From the NCBI GenBank assembly GCA_022702705.1, contig CM040429.1, forward strand, positions 7,139,419 to 7,203,418: a stretch of DNA of 64,000 nt. The letters run 5' to 3'. This document shows, in pieces, positions 1 through 9,600 of the stretch (the first letter of the stretch is position 1; each line of letters starts with the position of its first letter). Origin of the DNA: Papilionanthe hookeriana x Papilionanthe teres (lineage: Eukaryota > Streptophyta > Magnoliopsida > Asparagales > Orchidaceae). The notes below the pieces were generated by a model. The model had not been told where the DNA came from. It did not search any database and saw nothing but the letters and a program-made list of their open reading frames with translations. The translations under genes were made by a program, and so were the position numbers.

Positions 1-1289
1 GTATGAAAGAGTGCAATTGCTTCCCCTGCATTACCACTCTGAGCATATCCATTAATGAGGGAGTTCAGAGAGACCAAATCAGGAGAAGATAAACTATCAA
101 AAACCATTCTTGCCATTCCATCATGGCCACACTTGCCATAAGTGTCAACAAGAGCGGAAAGCACAAATCTGTTTGTGTTCAGGCCGGTCTTTAGAGCATA
201 GCCATGGATCAGCTTTCCTTGTTCGAATAATGCGAGGGATGAGCACACAGTGAGAGTAATCGATAAAGTGAAAGCGTTGGGTGTTGCGGAACTGAGAATC
301 ATGCGACTGAACATTGAAAAAGCTTCTTCTTCTCTATGGCTGTGCAACAAAGAAGTAATAATAGCAGTCCATGTTACAGTGTTTGGGTTCACAATCCCAT
401 TAAAAACCTCCAAAGAGGATTCGATAAGGCCGCACTTGGAATACATGGTGAGAAGAGAGGTCTGTGCAGCAATCCAAGAATCGAATCCAGATTTAAGAAT
501 GGCGCCATGAATCAGTCTTCCAGAGCTCAAATCCTCCATATTTCCACATGCTATGAGAACACTCGCAAAGGTAAAGTCGTTAGCTTTAATGGAAAAGCTC
601 ACCATTTCTCTAAACACTTGAATGGCTTGTCGATCTTCTCCACTCTGCGTGTAAGCCACAATCAAAGCCGTTGTCAAGACGACATCTTTGGCCTTCACTG
701 ACTCATACGCGATTCGTGCTTCTCTTAATCTGCCAAATTTGGCATAAAAATCCACCAAAGCGCTGCTTATATAGACATTTTCGGCTCCTAAACCGAGAAC
801 TACGAACTGCCCATGAGCTGCCCGGCCGTCATTAACGAGTTTCTGATGAGAGAAAGCTTTGAAAATACTGGAGAAGGTGAACTCATCCGGCAGGACACTT
901 TCGATGAGCATCTGTTTGTAGAGATCCACAGCTTCTATGTCCCTTCCTTGGTGGATGTAGTAAGATATCATGGAGTTCCACGTGACTACATGCCTTTGCG
1001 GCATCTCGTCGAACACCTTGCGTGCGTCGTCGACGCTTTGGGAGCTGAGATACGATGCAATGAGCTTGTTTCCAAGGCTGAGATGGGGGAAACCAGACTG
1101 CTTCATTTGAAGGTGGACTCGTCTTGTTTGGCAGAGGGATTTCTCCTGCGCGCATCGGTTGAGGAGGGAAATGTAAAGTCTGAAACTTTCCGGCGGCGGC
1201 GACGCCGGTTTTGTCGCCGGCGTCCGGTGTGCTTCGAGGATACAGGTGTGAGTTCTTGAGCAGATAGTTCGGAATGGGGGGAGCCTCAT
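1..1289 (-). CDS. PLS-class pentatricopeptide repeat (PPR) protein, 3' part outside window
   Basis: The reading frame is open for 429 codons from an ATG at 1289 to the window edge. The start is supported by an in-frame TGA directly before it. Residues 1-35 are basic and rich in S/T/P, which suits an organelle-targeting peptide. From about residue 38 the protein is a run of degenerate 31-36-residue repeats. Visible signatures include VDDARKVFDEMP (about 86-97), VVTWNSMISYYI (101-112), SALVDFYAKFGRLREA, TSLLTMYSKCG, VTWTAIITSLL, GKLIHGYALKTGL, SALVDTYGKCG and LVSLNSLINGYAQSG. The alternating P, L and S lengths identify the plant PLS subfamily. Such proteins bind single-stranded RNA in mitochondria or plastids and act in editing, splicing or stability. 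The C-terminal E or DYW domain, which would decide the role, lies beyond position 1. A second ATG at 1326 opens a different frame without PPR signatures and was not used. No intron is seen, as is usual for this family. Confidence 0.95.
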   Translation of the reverse strand, partial: MRLPPFRTICSRTHTCILEAHRTPATKPASPPPESFRLYISLLNRCAQEKSLCQTRRVHLQMKQSGFPHLSLGNKLIASYLSSQSVDDARKVFDEMPQRHVVTWNSMISYYIHQGRDIEAVDLYKQMLIESVLPDEFTFSSIFKAFSHQKLVNDGRAAHGQFVVLGLGAENVYISSALVDFYAKFGRLREARIAYESVKAKDVVLTTALIVAYTQSGEDRQAIQVFREMVSFSIKANDFTFASVLIACGNMEDLSSGRLIHGAILKSGFDSWIAAQTSLLTMYSKCGLIESSLEVFNGIVNPNTVTWTAIITSLLHSHREEEAFSMFSRMILSSATPNAFTLSITLTVCSSLALFEQGKLIHGYALKTGLNTNRFVLSALVDTYGKCGHDGMARMVFDSLSSPDLVSLNSLINGYAQSGNAGEAIALFH

Positions 1290-1457
1290 TCATTCGTGAT
1301 TTTCTTGGCCTCCGGCTGGCCACCATTAGTGAGTAGCAAAGATTTTCAGGGTATGATAGTACTTATTTTTCCTTAAAGTATCAAATGATTACTGGCCCGA
1401 TGGCTGTTTATTGTTCTCAAAGACCTCATATTTGACTTGGTAAATAAGTCAAATTTA
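1290..1457 (-). promoter_or_regulatory. Upstream region of the PPR gene
   Basis: Short 5' flank of the PPR gene, running up to the Tourist-like MITE that begins at 1458. I see no convincing TATA box. The MITE therefore sits only about 170 bp from the start codon, probably within the promoter or 5' UTR. Confidence 0.4.
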
Positions 1458-1735
1458 GGATCTGTTTGGGACAACTGCAGTTTATAAAATAATCTGTTTA
1501 TAAGTTAATTAAAAATAATTTGTTGATAAGTTATGTGCGGTAGCTATTACAAATTTTTAATTTTTTTGGAAAAGTCAGATCGCAGACAGAAAGCTCCCAC
1601 CGCACCTAGGTAGGTGTAGTGTGAAAACGTTGATTTTATTGTTTTGAAAACGCATAAGCTGCTAAAATTCAGTTTACCCAAACATGTGCGTTATCAAAAC
1701 GCTACCGTACCAAATTACCTCCCCCAAACGGATCC
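1458..1735. mobile_element. Tourist-like MITE (PIF/Harbinger type)
   Basis: The 278-bp element begins GGATCTGTTTGGG and ends with the inverted counterpart CCCAAACGGATCC. TTA lies directly on both sides (1455-1457 and 1736-1738). A 3-bp TTA/TAA duplication with G-rich GTTTGGG termini is the hallmark of Tourist/PIF-Harbinger MITEs. It has no coding capacity. The interior contains palindromic pieces around CGTTTTGAAAACG that recur in the element at 2863. Confidence 0.8.
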
Positions 1736-1738
1736 TTA

Positions 1739-2264
1739 ATTTGTTTGTGCAAATGAGTCGGCACTAAATTTTTTTGTGTGTTTGATATATGAACGAGTCA
1801 AACACGAACAAATACAACTCATTTTGACTCTAAAGAAATGCAAAAAACAATTATTTTGAAGATAGCATTATTCAATAGGATAACGAAATATGAATAATTT
1901 ATTCGATGCAGCGTCTTTGAAAAATAGAGAATCTCAATCTTATTAGAAGAAAAAGAAGAAAACTAACAATAAGCTGACCAAAAGAGAGCCACCACCCTCA
2001 ACAAAAAGATATATGTAAACAATAAATACAACCAAATTACAAATAGAGCAACATAAGCCAATGTAATATATAAAGCTTAGATAAAGAGATGATGTCAGTG
2101 AAACAACACATGTGAAGTGTACCGACAAAATATATTAAGTTCCTCTTTTTAAAATTTTCATTTTTGATCTTAATGAATTGCATTATTGATTTTATTCCTC
2201 AAAATGTCAAAATTGGTGTCAACTTCATAAATTTTTTTCCTATATTTTGCCTTCCCTTGATAGG
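1739..2264. other. AT-rich intergenic stretch, nothing recognised
   Basis: The only open frame here (minus, 1943-2128) encodes a low-complexity hydrophobic string ending in a poly-F run from an A-rich tract. I see no gene, RNA or repeat structure. Confidence 0.6.
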
Positions 2265-2350
2265 AAAATTATTCGGTCCGGAGTCCGGACGCAGCGATGC
2301 GTCGGACTCCAATCAGAGATCATCTGCCGCTGAAATAAGATTTTTTTTTT
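2265..2350. mobile_element. Fragment of Mutator-like MITE terminus
   Basis: GGAAAATTATTCGGTCCGG followed by CCGGACGCAGCG and a snap-back CGATGCGTCGGACTCC matches the terminal inverted repeat of the intact MITE at 8807-9024. No second terminus or target duplication is seen. It is either a solo terminus or a diverged element cut off at the poly-T tract at 2341. Confidence 0.55.
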
Positions 2351-2689
2351 TTTCTTTCTTTCTAGTAGATGTAGAGCCAAGCCATGACAAAGCATAATGT
2401 CCAAAATTTTTAATTTAAGAGATGTCACTAAGCCACAAATCATGATAAATGATAAATTGATTTTATTTTTAAGCTCAAACAATAACCACAAATGAATTAA
2501 AAGATCCAACGAATGCATTCTTTTAAATGAATGAAGCATATACAATCGTGATGTGAGCGCATATCAGAAGCTCTTTAAAATGTATTTCCACTCCTTTATT
2601 ATTAATATTATTCTAACATAAAAGCATAGAAATGTTCCTATCTCTAAAGTTTATTTTGAGACTCGTGAGTGAATTTAATTGAAAACTCA

Positions 2690-2790
2690 TACTAATTATA
2701 TAAGCAAGGCCTTGAACCAAAGATCTCGGGGATTGAAGCTTAAGCTCTTAGCCATTAGACTAAGCAGGGTTGCATTTATCTCCAGGCCTA
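2690..2790 (-). repeat. tRNA-derived (SINE-like) fragment
   Basis: On the minus strand, TTAGTCTAATGGCTAAGAGC resembles an A box and TGGTTCAAGGCC resembles a B box at roughly tRNA spacing. No acceptor-stem pairing is present, so this is not a functional tRNA gene. A tRNA-headed SINE remnant is the most likely reading. Confidence 0.4.
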
Positions 2791-2862
2791 TTCAAAGAAG
2801 ATCTACAAGTTTCTTACACCGCAGTTACTACTAAAATGGGCAAAAAAATACCTTTAAAATTA

Positions 2863-3061
2863 GGGTGCGTTTGGGGCAGCTTGTGCTTATCCAGGTAAGC
2901 CGTTTATCTGAAAATGCGGACTGCGGGGTTCGACCCGCTTTCCGTGTTTAGTTTAAGAAACCAACTACGTTTTCAGATAAGCTTATCAAACGCAGTTTCC
3001 AAACAGTAAGATGACGTTTTCAAAACGCTGTCACTGCGGATAAGCTACCCAAAATGGAGCC
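2863..3061. mobile_element. Second Tourist-like MITE
   Basis: It starts GGGTGCGTTTGGGGCAGCTT after TTA (2860-2862) and ends with AAGCTACCCAAAATGGAGCC before TGA, so one target-duplication base has changed. The interior shares the CGTTTTCAAAACGCT motif and GATAAGC palindromes with the element at 1458-1735. This marks two members of one family within 1.5 kb. It is about 199 bp and non-coding. Confidence 0.65.
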
Positions 3062-3223
3062 TGAAATAATATCATTTACGTAATACTTTAAGAGGTGATA
3101 AACAATGAATACAATAAAATGATTATAGAGAAACTCAAAGAAAAGATAATAAATCAGATCCAAAGTAAGAAGTCAAATATAAAGGAACAATATTTTAGAA
3201 TGCATCATTAAAAAAAAATGAAA

Positions 3224-3809
3224 GGTTGTTTAGATGCATAGCACCCAAAACTTTGGTATTTATAAATCTAACACTATCTTTCATCCATTCTTCAAATTCT
3301 CACTAAAATATCAAAATTCGTGATAAAATACTAACCCATATTTTTCATTTTTATCAAATTCTCAATGCTTTGATCGTGACACACATAAATACATCAGTTC
3401 AGTAGATCAAAAATATCACATGTGTGTTAGATTTTGTAAATAGAAAAGTTTCGGGGGTTGCATATGTAAGTATCTCTAAACCTTGAACATTAGCCATATT
3501 CCTTATTAAAATAGCAAAGACATGCGACTTTTTAGCAGAAAGAAGCAAAGTTTGAAGGTCTTTTCTCGAAGTGAATCGAAGCATTAAATCACTAATATTT
3601 ATATTTCTAACACCTAAAATTTGATATTTAGACTTATAACACCATATTATCATAATACTATGCATGAAAATGTGTGTCTCATTTTTATAAAAAATAGTGA
3701 TGAAATGTGATGTTAAAGATTTGAGTGGAATGCATGTAGATATGGGTGTTTAGGTGCTGGATATATATGTAAATACATAGGACTTGTAAGGTATGCATGT
3801 AAATGCCCC
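3224..3809. mobile_element. Two adjacent copies of the GGGGCATTTACAT MITE family
   Basis: The left end at 3224 is a diverged version of the family's left terminus, with CACCCAA and then ATCTAACAC. A right-terminus-like block with GTGTTAGATTTTGTAAATAG lies at 3421-3475. A second right terminus, ATGCATGTAAATGCCCC, ends at 3809. I read this as two copies, about 3224-3475 and 3590-3809, in tandem or nested. Compare the cleaner copies at 26526 and 28561. Confidence 0.55.
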
Positions 3810-4249
3810 AAAAAGTTATGTAAATTTTAAATATTTAATATTTTTAAAAAAATATTTTTCTATCTCTTCTCATTTTAATTATATAAATATATGTTCTCAT
3901 CATTGCTTAATTAAATAAGTACAAATTTTTCTATAGTTGAGAGGCTGCCATCAACAGTATCAAAAGAACGGAAAATAATACTATTTGGGTGAGATGGATT
4001 TAAATATACAGTACAGTTAACCCTTCAATTATGGAAATTTTTAGCACCCCTTAATCCTAATCATTACTAAACTAATTAAAAATTAGAGTAGGATTAAAAT
4101 TATACTATTTATTTATATAAAAACTCTTCTAAAATCTCTAGACCTCTGAAATAAGAAGCCAAAATGATCTTTTGCACCTGAGAGATTGCGTGAAAAGAAA
4201 GTTTAAATCTTCATTCTGAATATTAATTTTTCTAAAAGTAATTTTTTTA
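3810..4249. other. AT-rich intergenic stretch, nothing recognised
   Basis: No coding frame, repeat or RNA structure could be supported here. Confidence 0.5.
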
Positions 4250-5165
4250 CTAATCTTATTTGTTGATGTTTTCAAGAAAATTTGCGGCGGTAGAATAATG
4301 AATTATCGTTTTAGGTGGTGTGAAAATTCAACACACAATCATAACAGAGAAAATAACTAGTGATGACACCATAAATTTTTGGGGAAAATAAAAAAAAAAG
4401 GAAAAAATCACGGGGCCTAGCTCAGCTGAAGAAATCACTATAGAGTAGATATTACATGTATAGTCCCTTGTCCCACAGGTGGGGAAAGGATGAACACCTT
4501 TCATAGGTCGGTGCACAAATGAACTTGTTGTAAGAAGTGGGTGACGACCAATGGTGATCGGTGGAGATCGACGACGGTCAGCGGTGATCGACGTCGGTTT
4601 GGCAGTGATTGATGGCAATTGATGGCGGTGGTCGGCAGTTGACGGATATAGGCGGTGATTGCCAGCGACAAGAGTGCTCAACTGTGGTTGGTTGTGGTCA
4701 AAGGTGGCATGAGAGATGTTAAACTTCAGTTTCTTCTTAAAGCTTTAAGTTCATTCTCCAAGCATCAAGCTCTCTCCCTTCTAATAAGAGGAGTTGAGCT
4801 TTATTTATAGTATTTTGGGTGCAATTAATGCGGAAATATAAACCACTTTAATCGAATGGTCCGGAGAGTTTCATTCGATCAAATGACATTTGTGAACATT
4901 GGGGGTGCCTTAACGATGTGAGAATTGAACAATCTTGGGCTCGTTGAATTCGTCTTGACGAGACGCTCGATTCGACTATAGGTTTGCTAGATTCGACACC
5001 TATTTAACCTTCCAAATGCTCCATAAAACTTTTAAAAGTGGTTTCATGACTTATTTTGAACTTGATGTGACTCGGATTGGAATAATGTTGATATCATTGT
5101 GTATGTTTCATTGAACATGTCAGTTTGACTATAAATTTACTAAAATCGGAGCTCTGGACAACTCT
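4250..5165 (-). mobile_element. Diverged solo LTR of the same gypsy family as the element at 29018
   Basis: On the minus strand this aligns block by block with the LTRs at 29018 and 34007. Shared blocks are a GAATCGAGCGTCTCG run followed by CAAGACGAAT (around 4950), a CTATAAATA box about 4810, the GCCG/CCACCGCC-rich block (4550-4640) and GTGGGAC followed by a CCCCGTG pyrimidine tract (4400-4480). Divergence is high and no partner LTR or internal region lies next to it, so it is probably an old solo LTR. Its boundaries are approximate. Confidence 0.65.
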
Positions 5166-5539
5166 TAATTGAAATTTGAATGTTTATTACTCAAAGATTC
5201 CTTTGAAATTTATGGATGTTTGGAGATTCGATGTTAAAAAAATTGTTGATAGTGTATCATTTGTAATACAAGCTATTAATAATAATTTAATATCACTTAT
5301 TTTATTTTCTTATGTTTATAGTAAAAATTGTAAATATAAATTTATATTTTTTTCTAATTATTTTATTAAATAACCCCAATATAAAAAAAATTATTTTGTA
5401 TATATATATAATTTTTAGTTAACTCACCCTAAATTAAAATTTATCAATAAAAATTTAACAGATTTGAAAAACAAAAAAATTTTTTTTTCTAATTTAGACA
5501 TGACAACAAATTAATTAATCAACTCAACAACCCATCTCA

Positions 5540-5540
<1 letters not shown>
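5166..5540. other. AT-rich intergenic stretch, nothing recognised
   Basis: Only short AT-rich open frames without family resemblance are present. Confidence 0.5.

Positions 5541-5580
<40 letters not shown>
5541..5580. repeat. Compound microsatellite (TG)10(AG)10
   Basis: Ten TG units run directly into ten AG units without interruption. Confidence 0.98.
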
Positions 5581-5808
5581 TTATAAGGTGATGATTACTA
5601 GACTTTATTAGCTCGGCAAGATTTTATATTTTAATTTTATTATACATTTGGAAATGCGATCAATTAATTATAATAAAATTAATCAATAATAAATTTTAAG
5701 TTGATTCTAATTATCGTTGGGAATCATTTTAGATTCAAATTTATCAAAATATTTAACATATTTTTTATTAAAATAAGATTAATTTTGTTACATATTATCA
5801 AAATTTTA

Positions 5809-5810
<2 letters not shown>

Positions 5811-5872
<62 letters not shown>
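5811..5872. repeat. (TA)n microsatellite, about 30 units
   Basis: A perfect TA tract of roughly 62 bp ends immediately before the tRNA-like sequence at 5880. Confidence 0.98.
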
Positions 5873-5876
<4 letters not shown>

Positions 5877-5879
5877 TTT

Positions 5880-6050
5880 GAGTAGTGCCGCCAATCATGA
5901 TTCGTTGATGGAAGCAACCTCCTCGAAGGTCGTAAGTCCCTCAGGTCACGAGTTCGAATCCCCCTCTGGCCAATTTGCCGGTAACGAGAGCGGTCCTCGA
6001 ATAGTTATAGACGCATGAAAGTAGTTGAAGGCTCGAATAATAGGTTCTGA
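5880..6050 (+). repeat. tRNA-derived (SINE-like) sequence
   Basis: It contains the B-box-like GAGTTCGAATCCCC at about 5950 within a GC-richer island in AT-rich DNA. The A box is weak and no cloverleaf with a paired acceptor stem can be drawn, so it is not an intact tRNA. It abuts the (TA)n tract on its 5' side. Confidence 0.45.
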
Positions 6051-6681
6051 TAATTCTTATTTTTATATGTATATATATAATTATTTGAATATTATCATAT
6101 TATGATTTCATGAACGCACATTCTCAAGTAAATTTTGAGGACATGGAAAAATATTTTGTGATAAATATAGCATAGCATAAATTTATCATGTGTAATACCT
6201 ATTTTAAAAATAAGAAAATAATTTTAAATCAAAATTATTTTAAAAAAAAAACTCTATTACATTTCAATCATTTATTGAAATGTAATACTATTATCCAAAT
6301 TATATTAAAAAAATTCCTCACATTTCTTTTGTCCAACCTCACCTAATTTTTTTTTGAGGATTTACATACCAATCATTCAAAATATTAAATATATATAACA
6401 TTTTAACTCTCTAAATTTTAAATATTACATTTCAATCATTTACAAAATTTTATTTAAAACCTTCCCTAATGAGTAAATAAAGGATGATGGTTAGAATGAT
6501 AAAATAGTTAAAATATAGGGAGTTAAAATGTCATTTTCAATCTTTAAATGGTCGGAGCGTAAAAATCCTTTATCTACTATTTCATGGTGCCACCTCTCTT
6601 CAAAACTATTAACTTTATCAGAGATTCTCTTCAAAAGTTCGCCCACTCACCAAACCCCTCCCTCAACCTCTCAACCTCGCC
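6051..6681 (+). promoter_or_regulatory. Upstream region of the alpha/beta hydrolase
   Basis: AT-rich flank that turns pyrimidine-rich (CTCACCAAACCCCTCCCTCAA) in the last 40 bp before the ATG at 6682, as in many plant 5' UTRs. No unambiguous TATA box or other site could be assigned. Confidence 0.35.
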
Positions 6682-9600
6682 ATGCGTCTCAGCATCATCC
6701 CCATCCTCGACGCTCTCGCCCGCCGCACCTTCACATCCGCCGGCCTCCGCCCTGAAGCCATCACCATCAACTCCGAAACCACCATCCATTGCTGGCTTCC
6801 ACCCTCCCTTCCCCTCTCCTCCCCCCAAAACCCTAACAACCAGATCCCAAAACCCTCACTCCTCCTCATCCACGGCTTCGGCCCCGTAACCACATGGCAG
6901 TGGAGAGCTCAAGTGCGCGCTCTCTCCCGCCACTTCGATCTCATCGTTCCGGATCTCGTCTTCTTCGGACGATCTACCACCACGTCACCGGAGAGATCGG
7001 AGGAGTTTCAGGCTTCCATGATGGTCGCGCTTTTGAAGGCGGTGGGTGTTTCCGGAGAAAGTGTTGCGGGGATTGTGGGGACCAGTTACGGGGGATTTGT
7101 AGGGTATCATGTGGCGAGGATGATGGGGGAGGAATGGACGGGGAAATTGGTGATTGCGAGCTCCGATTTGGAGAAGAAGGAGGAGGATGACAGGGCTTTG
7201 GTGGAGAGGGTTGGGGGAATTGGTAGCGTGGTTGAAATTATGCTGCCGAGAACTACGGAGGATTTGCGGAAGCTGCTGAAGATTTCGGTTCGCCGGCCGC
7301 CGCGGTTCTTGCCGGAGTTTCTTCTCCGGGACGTGCTCCGGGTGAGTTTGCTCGTTTAGTAAATAGTACTAGCCTGCCGTCTTTTTTTCCTCTGTTAAAT
7401 TTTATTGTTAAAGTATCACTCAAATTTAATTATTTATAGACATAGCATATTTTTATTTTAAAAATTTTAAATTATCATATAAATTTGATTATTTTAAAAA
7501 ATAATTTGAATATTATTTTAATAATATAAAATCTGAGAAAAATAGTTGTCCATGTCATTATCGGCGATCTACCAACAGACACGCTTTTATTTCCCTTTTT
7601 TTTTATGATGAATGTCAAGGTTAGATTTAACGTAGGTAAAATTTAAATAATTTTAAATTTTTTTTTATTTAATTAAAATAGAGTAAAGTGCCAAATTATG
7701 TGACATTTTTAATTATAAAAATTGAGTTCTAATAATTTTTTAACCATAAATATGTTTAAAAATTAAAAGTAAGAAATATTATTGTGCATAATTATCCACC
7801 TAAATATTTATTTATTTTTTTTTCCTTCTTCTGGATTCTTCAACTTAACGTTCTGAGACAATCCAGACGCTTCTAGAATTTTTTGGAATTAAAATGATAA
7901 ATAATTATTGGAAATACTTTTACATTTTACTTATTAAAATAACTGTACCATTATTATTAGCACTCCTTGAAGCACTTATTACGGAGTCTAGATTATTAAA
8001 ACATTTAGAATTTATTTATAAATTATTAATTATCAATTTTTTTAAATTTATTTATTAAGTTTTACTACCAGCGGCCGCCGCTGTTTGTTTTTTGGAAGGT
8101 TGGCACACATACCACCATACCACTCATTTCTCATGTGATATATATATATATTTAAATGATCGGAGGCGATAATACGAGCCCCAATCATCCTTATGTGTCT
8201 AACTATTTGATTTTACACTGTAAGAGATATGCACTCAGGCTAGATTGAAACTGTAATCTTAAAGGACATACGTTAAGCTGCACTATCAAAAAGTCACGAC
8301 GAACATCACATTTCTTATGTGGTTATATATCTAACACGTAAATGTAGATGTAAATGTATATGTAAATGGCCCTTTTTTAATATTTATTTATTTAGTGGAG
8401 CTTAGCCCTGCTCCATTATAGCTTTTTATTAAAAATTCCTCTTATTGTTATTCAATGGGCCCAAATATTTGCTGTCACTACAGTTGGAGGATAAGTACAA
8501 CTATTTTTGGAATATTATCAATTATAAACGTTACATTAATATGAAATTGGACAAATTCGTAGATAAATTTTTCATTTTAACATTCTCTGAACGTGAATTT
8601 GCAAATATAATACAAATTTTACGTTGAATACATTGAAGAAAGAAAAATCATGAGATATGATTAAGTTAAAATAATTCATTGTATAAGACAAAATGCTTAC
8701 TTTATTAGAAAATATGACATTAATACACATAATACATTTAACTTTTTTTTTTTCTTAATTTACTGCAACTTGCCATAGGTATAAAGCACTAACCTGGCCT
8801 TTAATGGGAAAAATTTGCGTTCGGAGACCGGACGCAGCGCTTCGTCCGAATCCAGTAAGAGCCGGCCGCGCATGCATGTAAGCTCCATGTACTCCCGAAA
8901 TTTTTTGGGAGGTTACACGGAGGTTATACTGAGATTACATAGATAAAACTCTCTGTGTAACCCCTGTGTAACCCGAAAATTCGGACGCAGCGCTGCGTCC
9001 AGTCTCCGGACACAAATTTTTTCCCCTTTAATGCGGCAGTGAAAGCGAGGGTGACTTTTGGAAGACACTTGTCACTTTTATAGTACATCAAAAAAAAAAA
9101 AAACTCTCTCATTAACTTAAATATTCAATAATAAACTATATTTAAATATATTTTAATTCAATAATCATGTTTATTATATTTTTAACAAATTTTAGAGGGG
9201 AAAATTTTAGAACTTAAATGCTTAACACTTTTGATTTTCGTTTTCGTCATCCTTTTCTTTAAATTTTGGTTTCATGATTGCTAAAATGGAGGGAATAGAT
9301 AATGTTGAAAAAATAAAAATATGATGACACTTTCAAGAGACGTGCCAGTCAAAGTTTCAATATTGGCCGAGGATAGGGGATAATGATGGTCGACAATTAT
9401 TGAGCAGTGTTGATTAATAAATGATATTCAATGATCCTAGACAGACAATAATTGTTGGTTTGCAATGATCAAATGATGAAGATTGGGTGTTGATAGTTGG
9501 ACTATGATAATCATGAGATGGTGTATGTTGTTAGTAATCATTAGATAATACTTAACTTCTTCAAATCCTTGAGCTTTACCAAATTTCAAATATTTTTCAT

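Noticed and set aside
336..701. 121-codon plus-strand open frame, and similar ones at 250 and 813
   Set aside because: They lie antisense to the PPR gene, whose minus frame shows repeated PPR signatures without a stop; these are shadows.
883..1326. 147-codon minus-strand open frame starting at 1326
   Set aside because: It is one frame off the PPR frame and carries no PPR motif; the TGA-ATG start at 1289 opens the correct frame.
5701..6018. 105-codon frame spanning the (TA)n tract
   Set aside because: The Tyr-Ile run is simply the microsatellite, and the remainder is the tRNA-like repeat.
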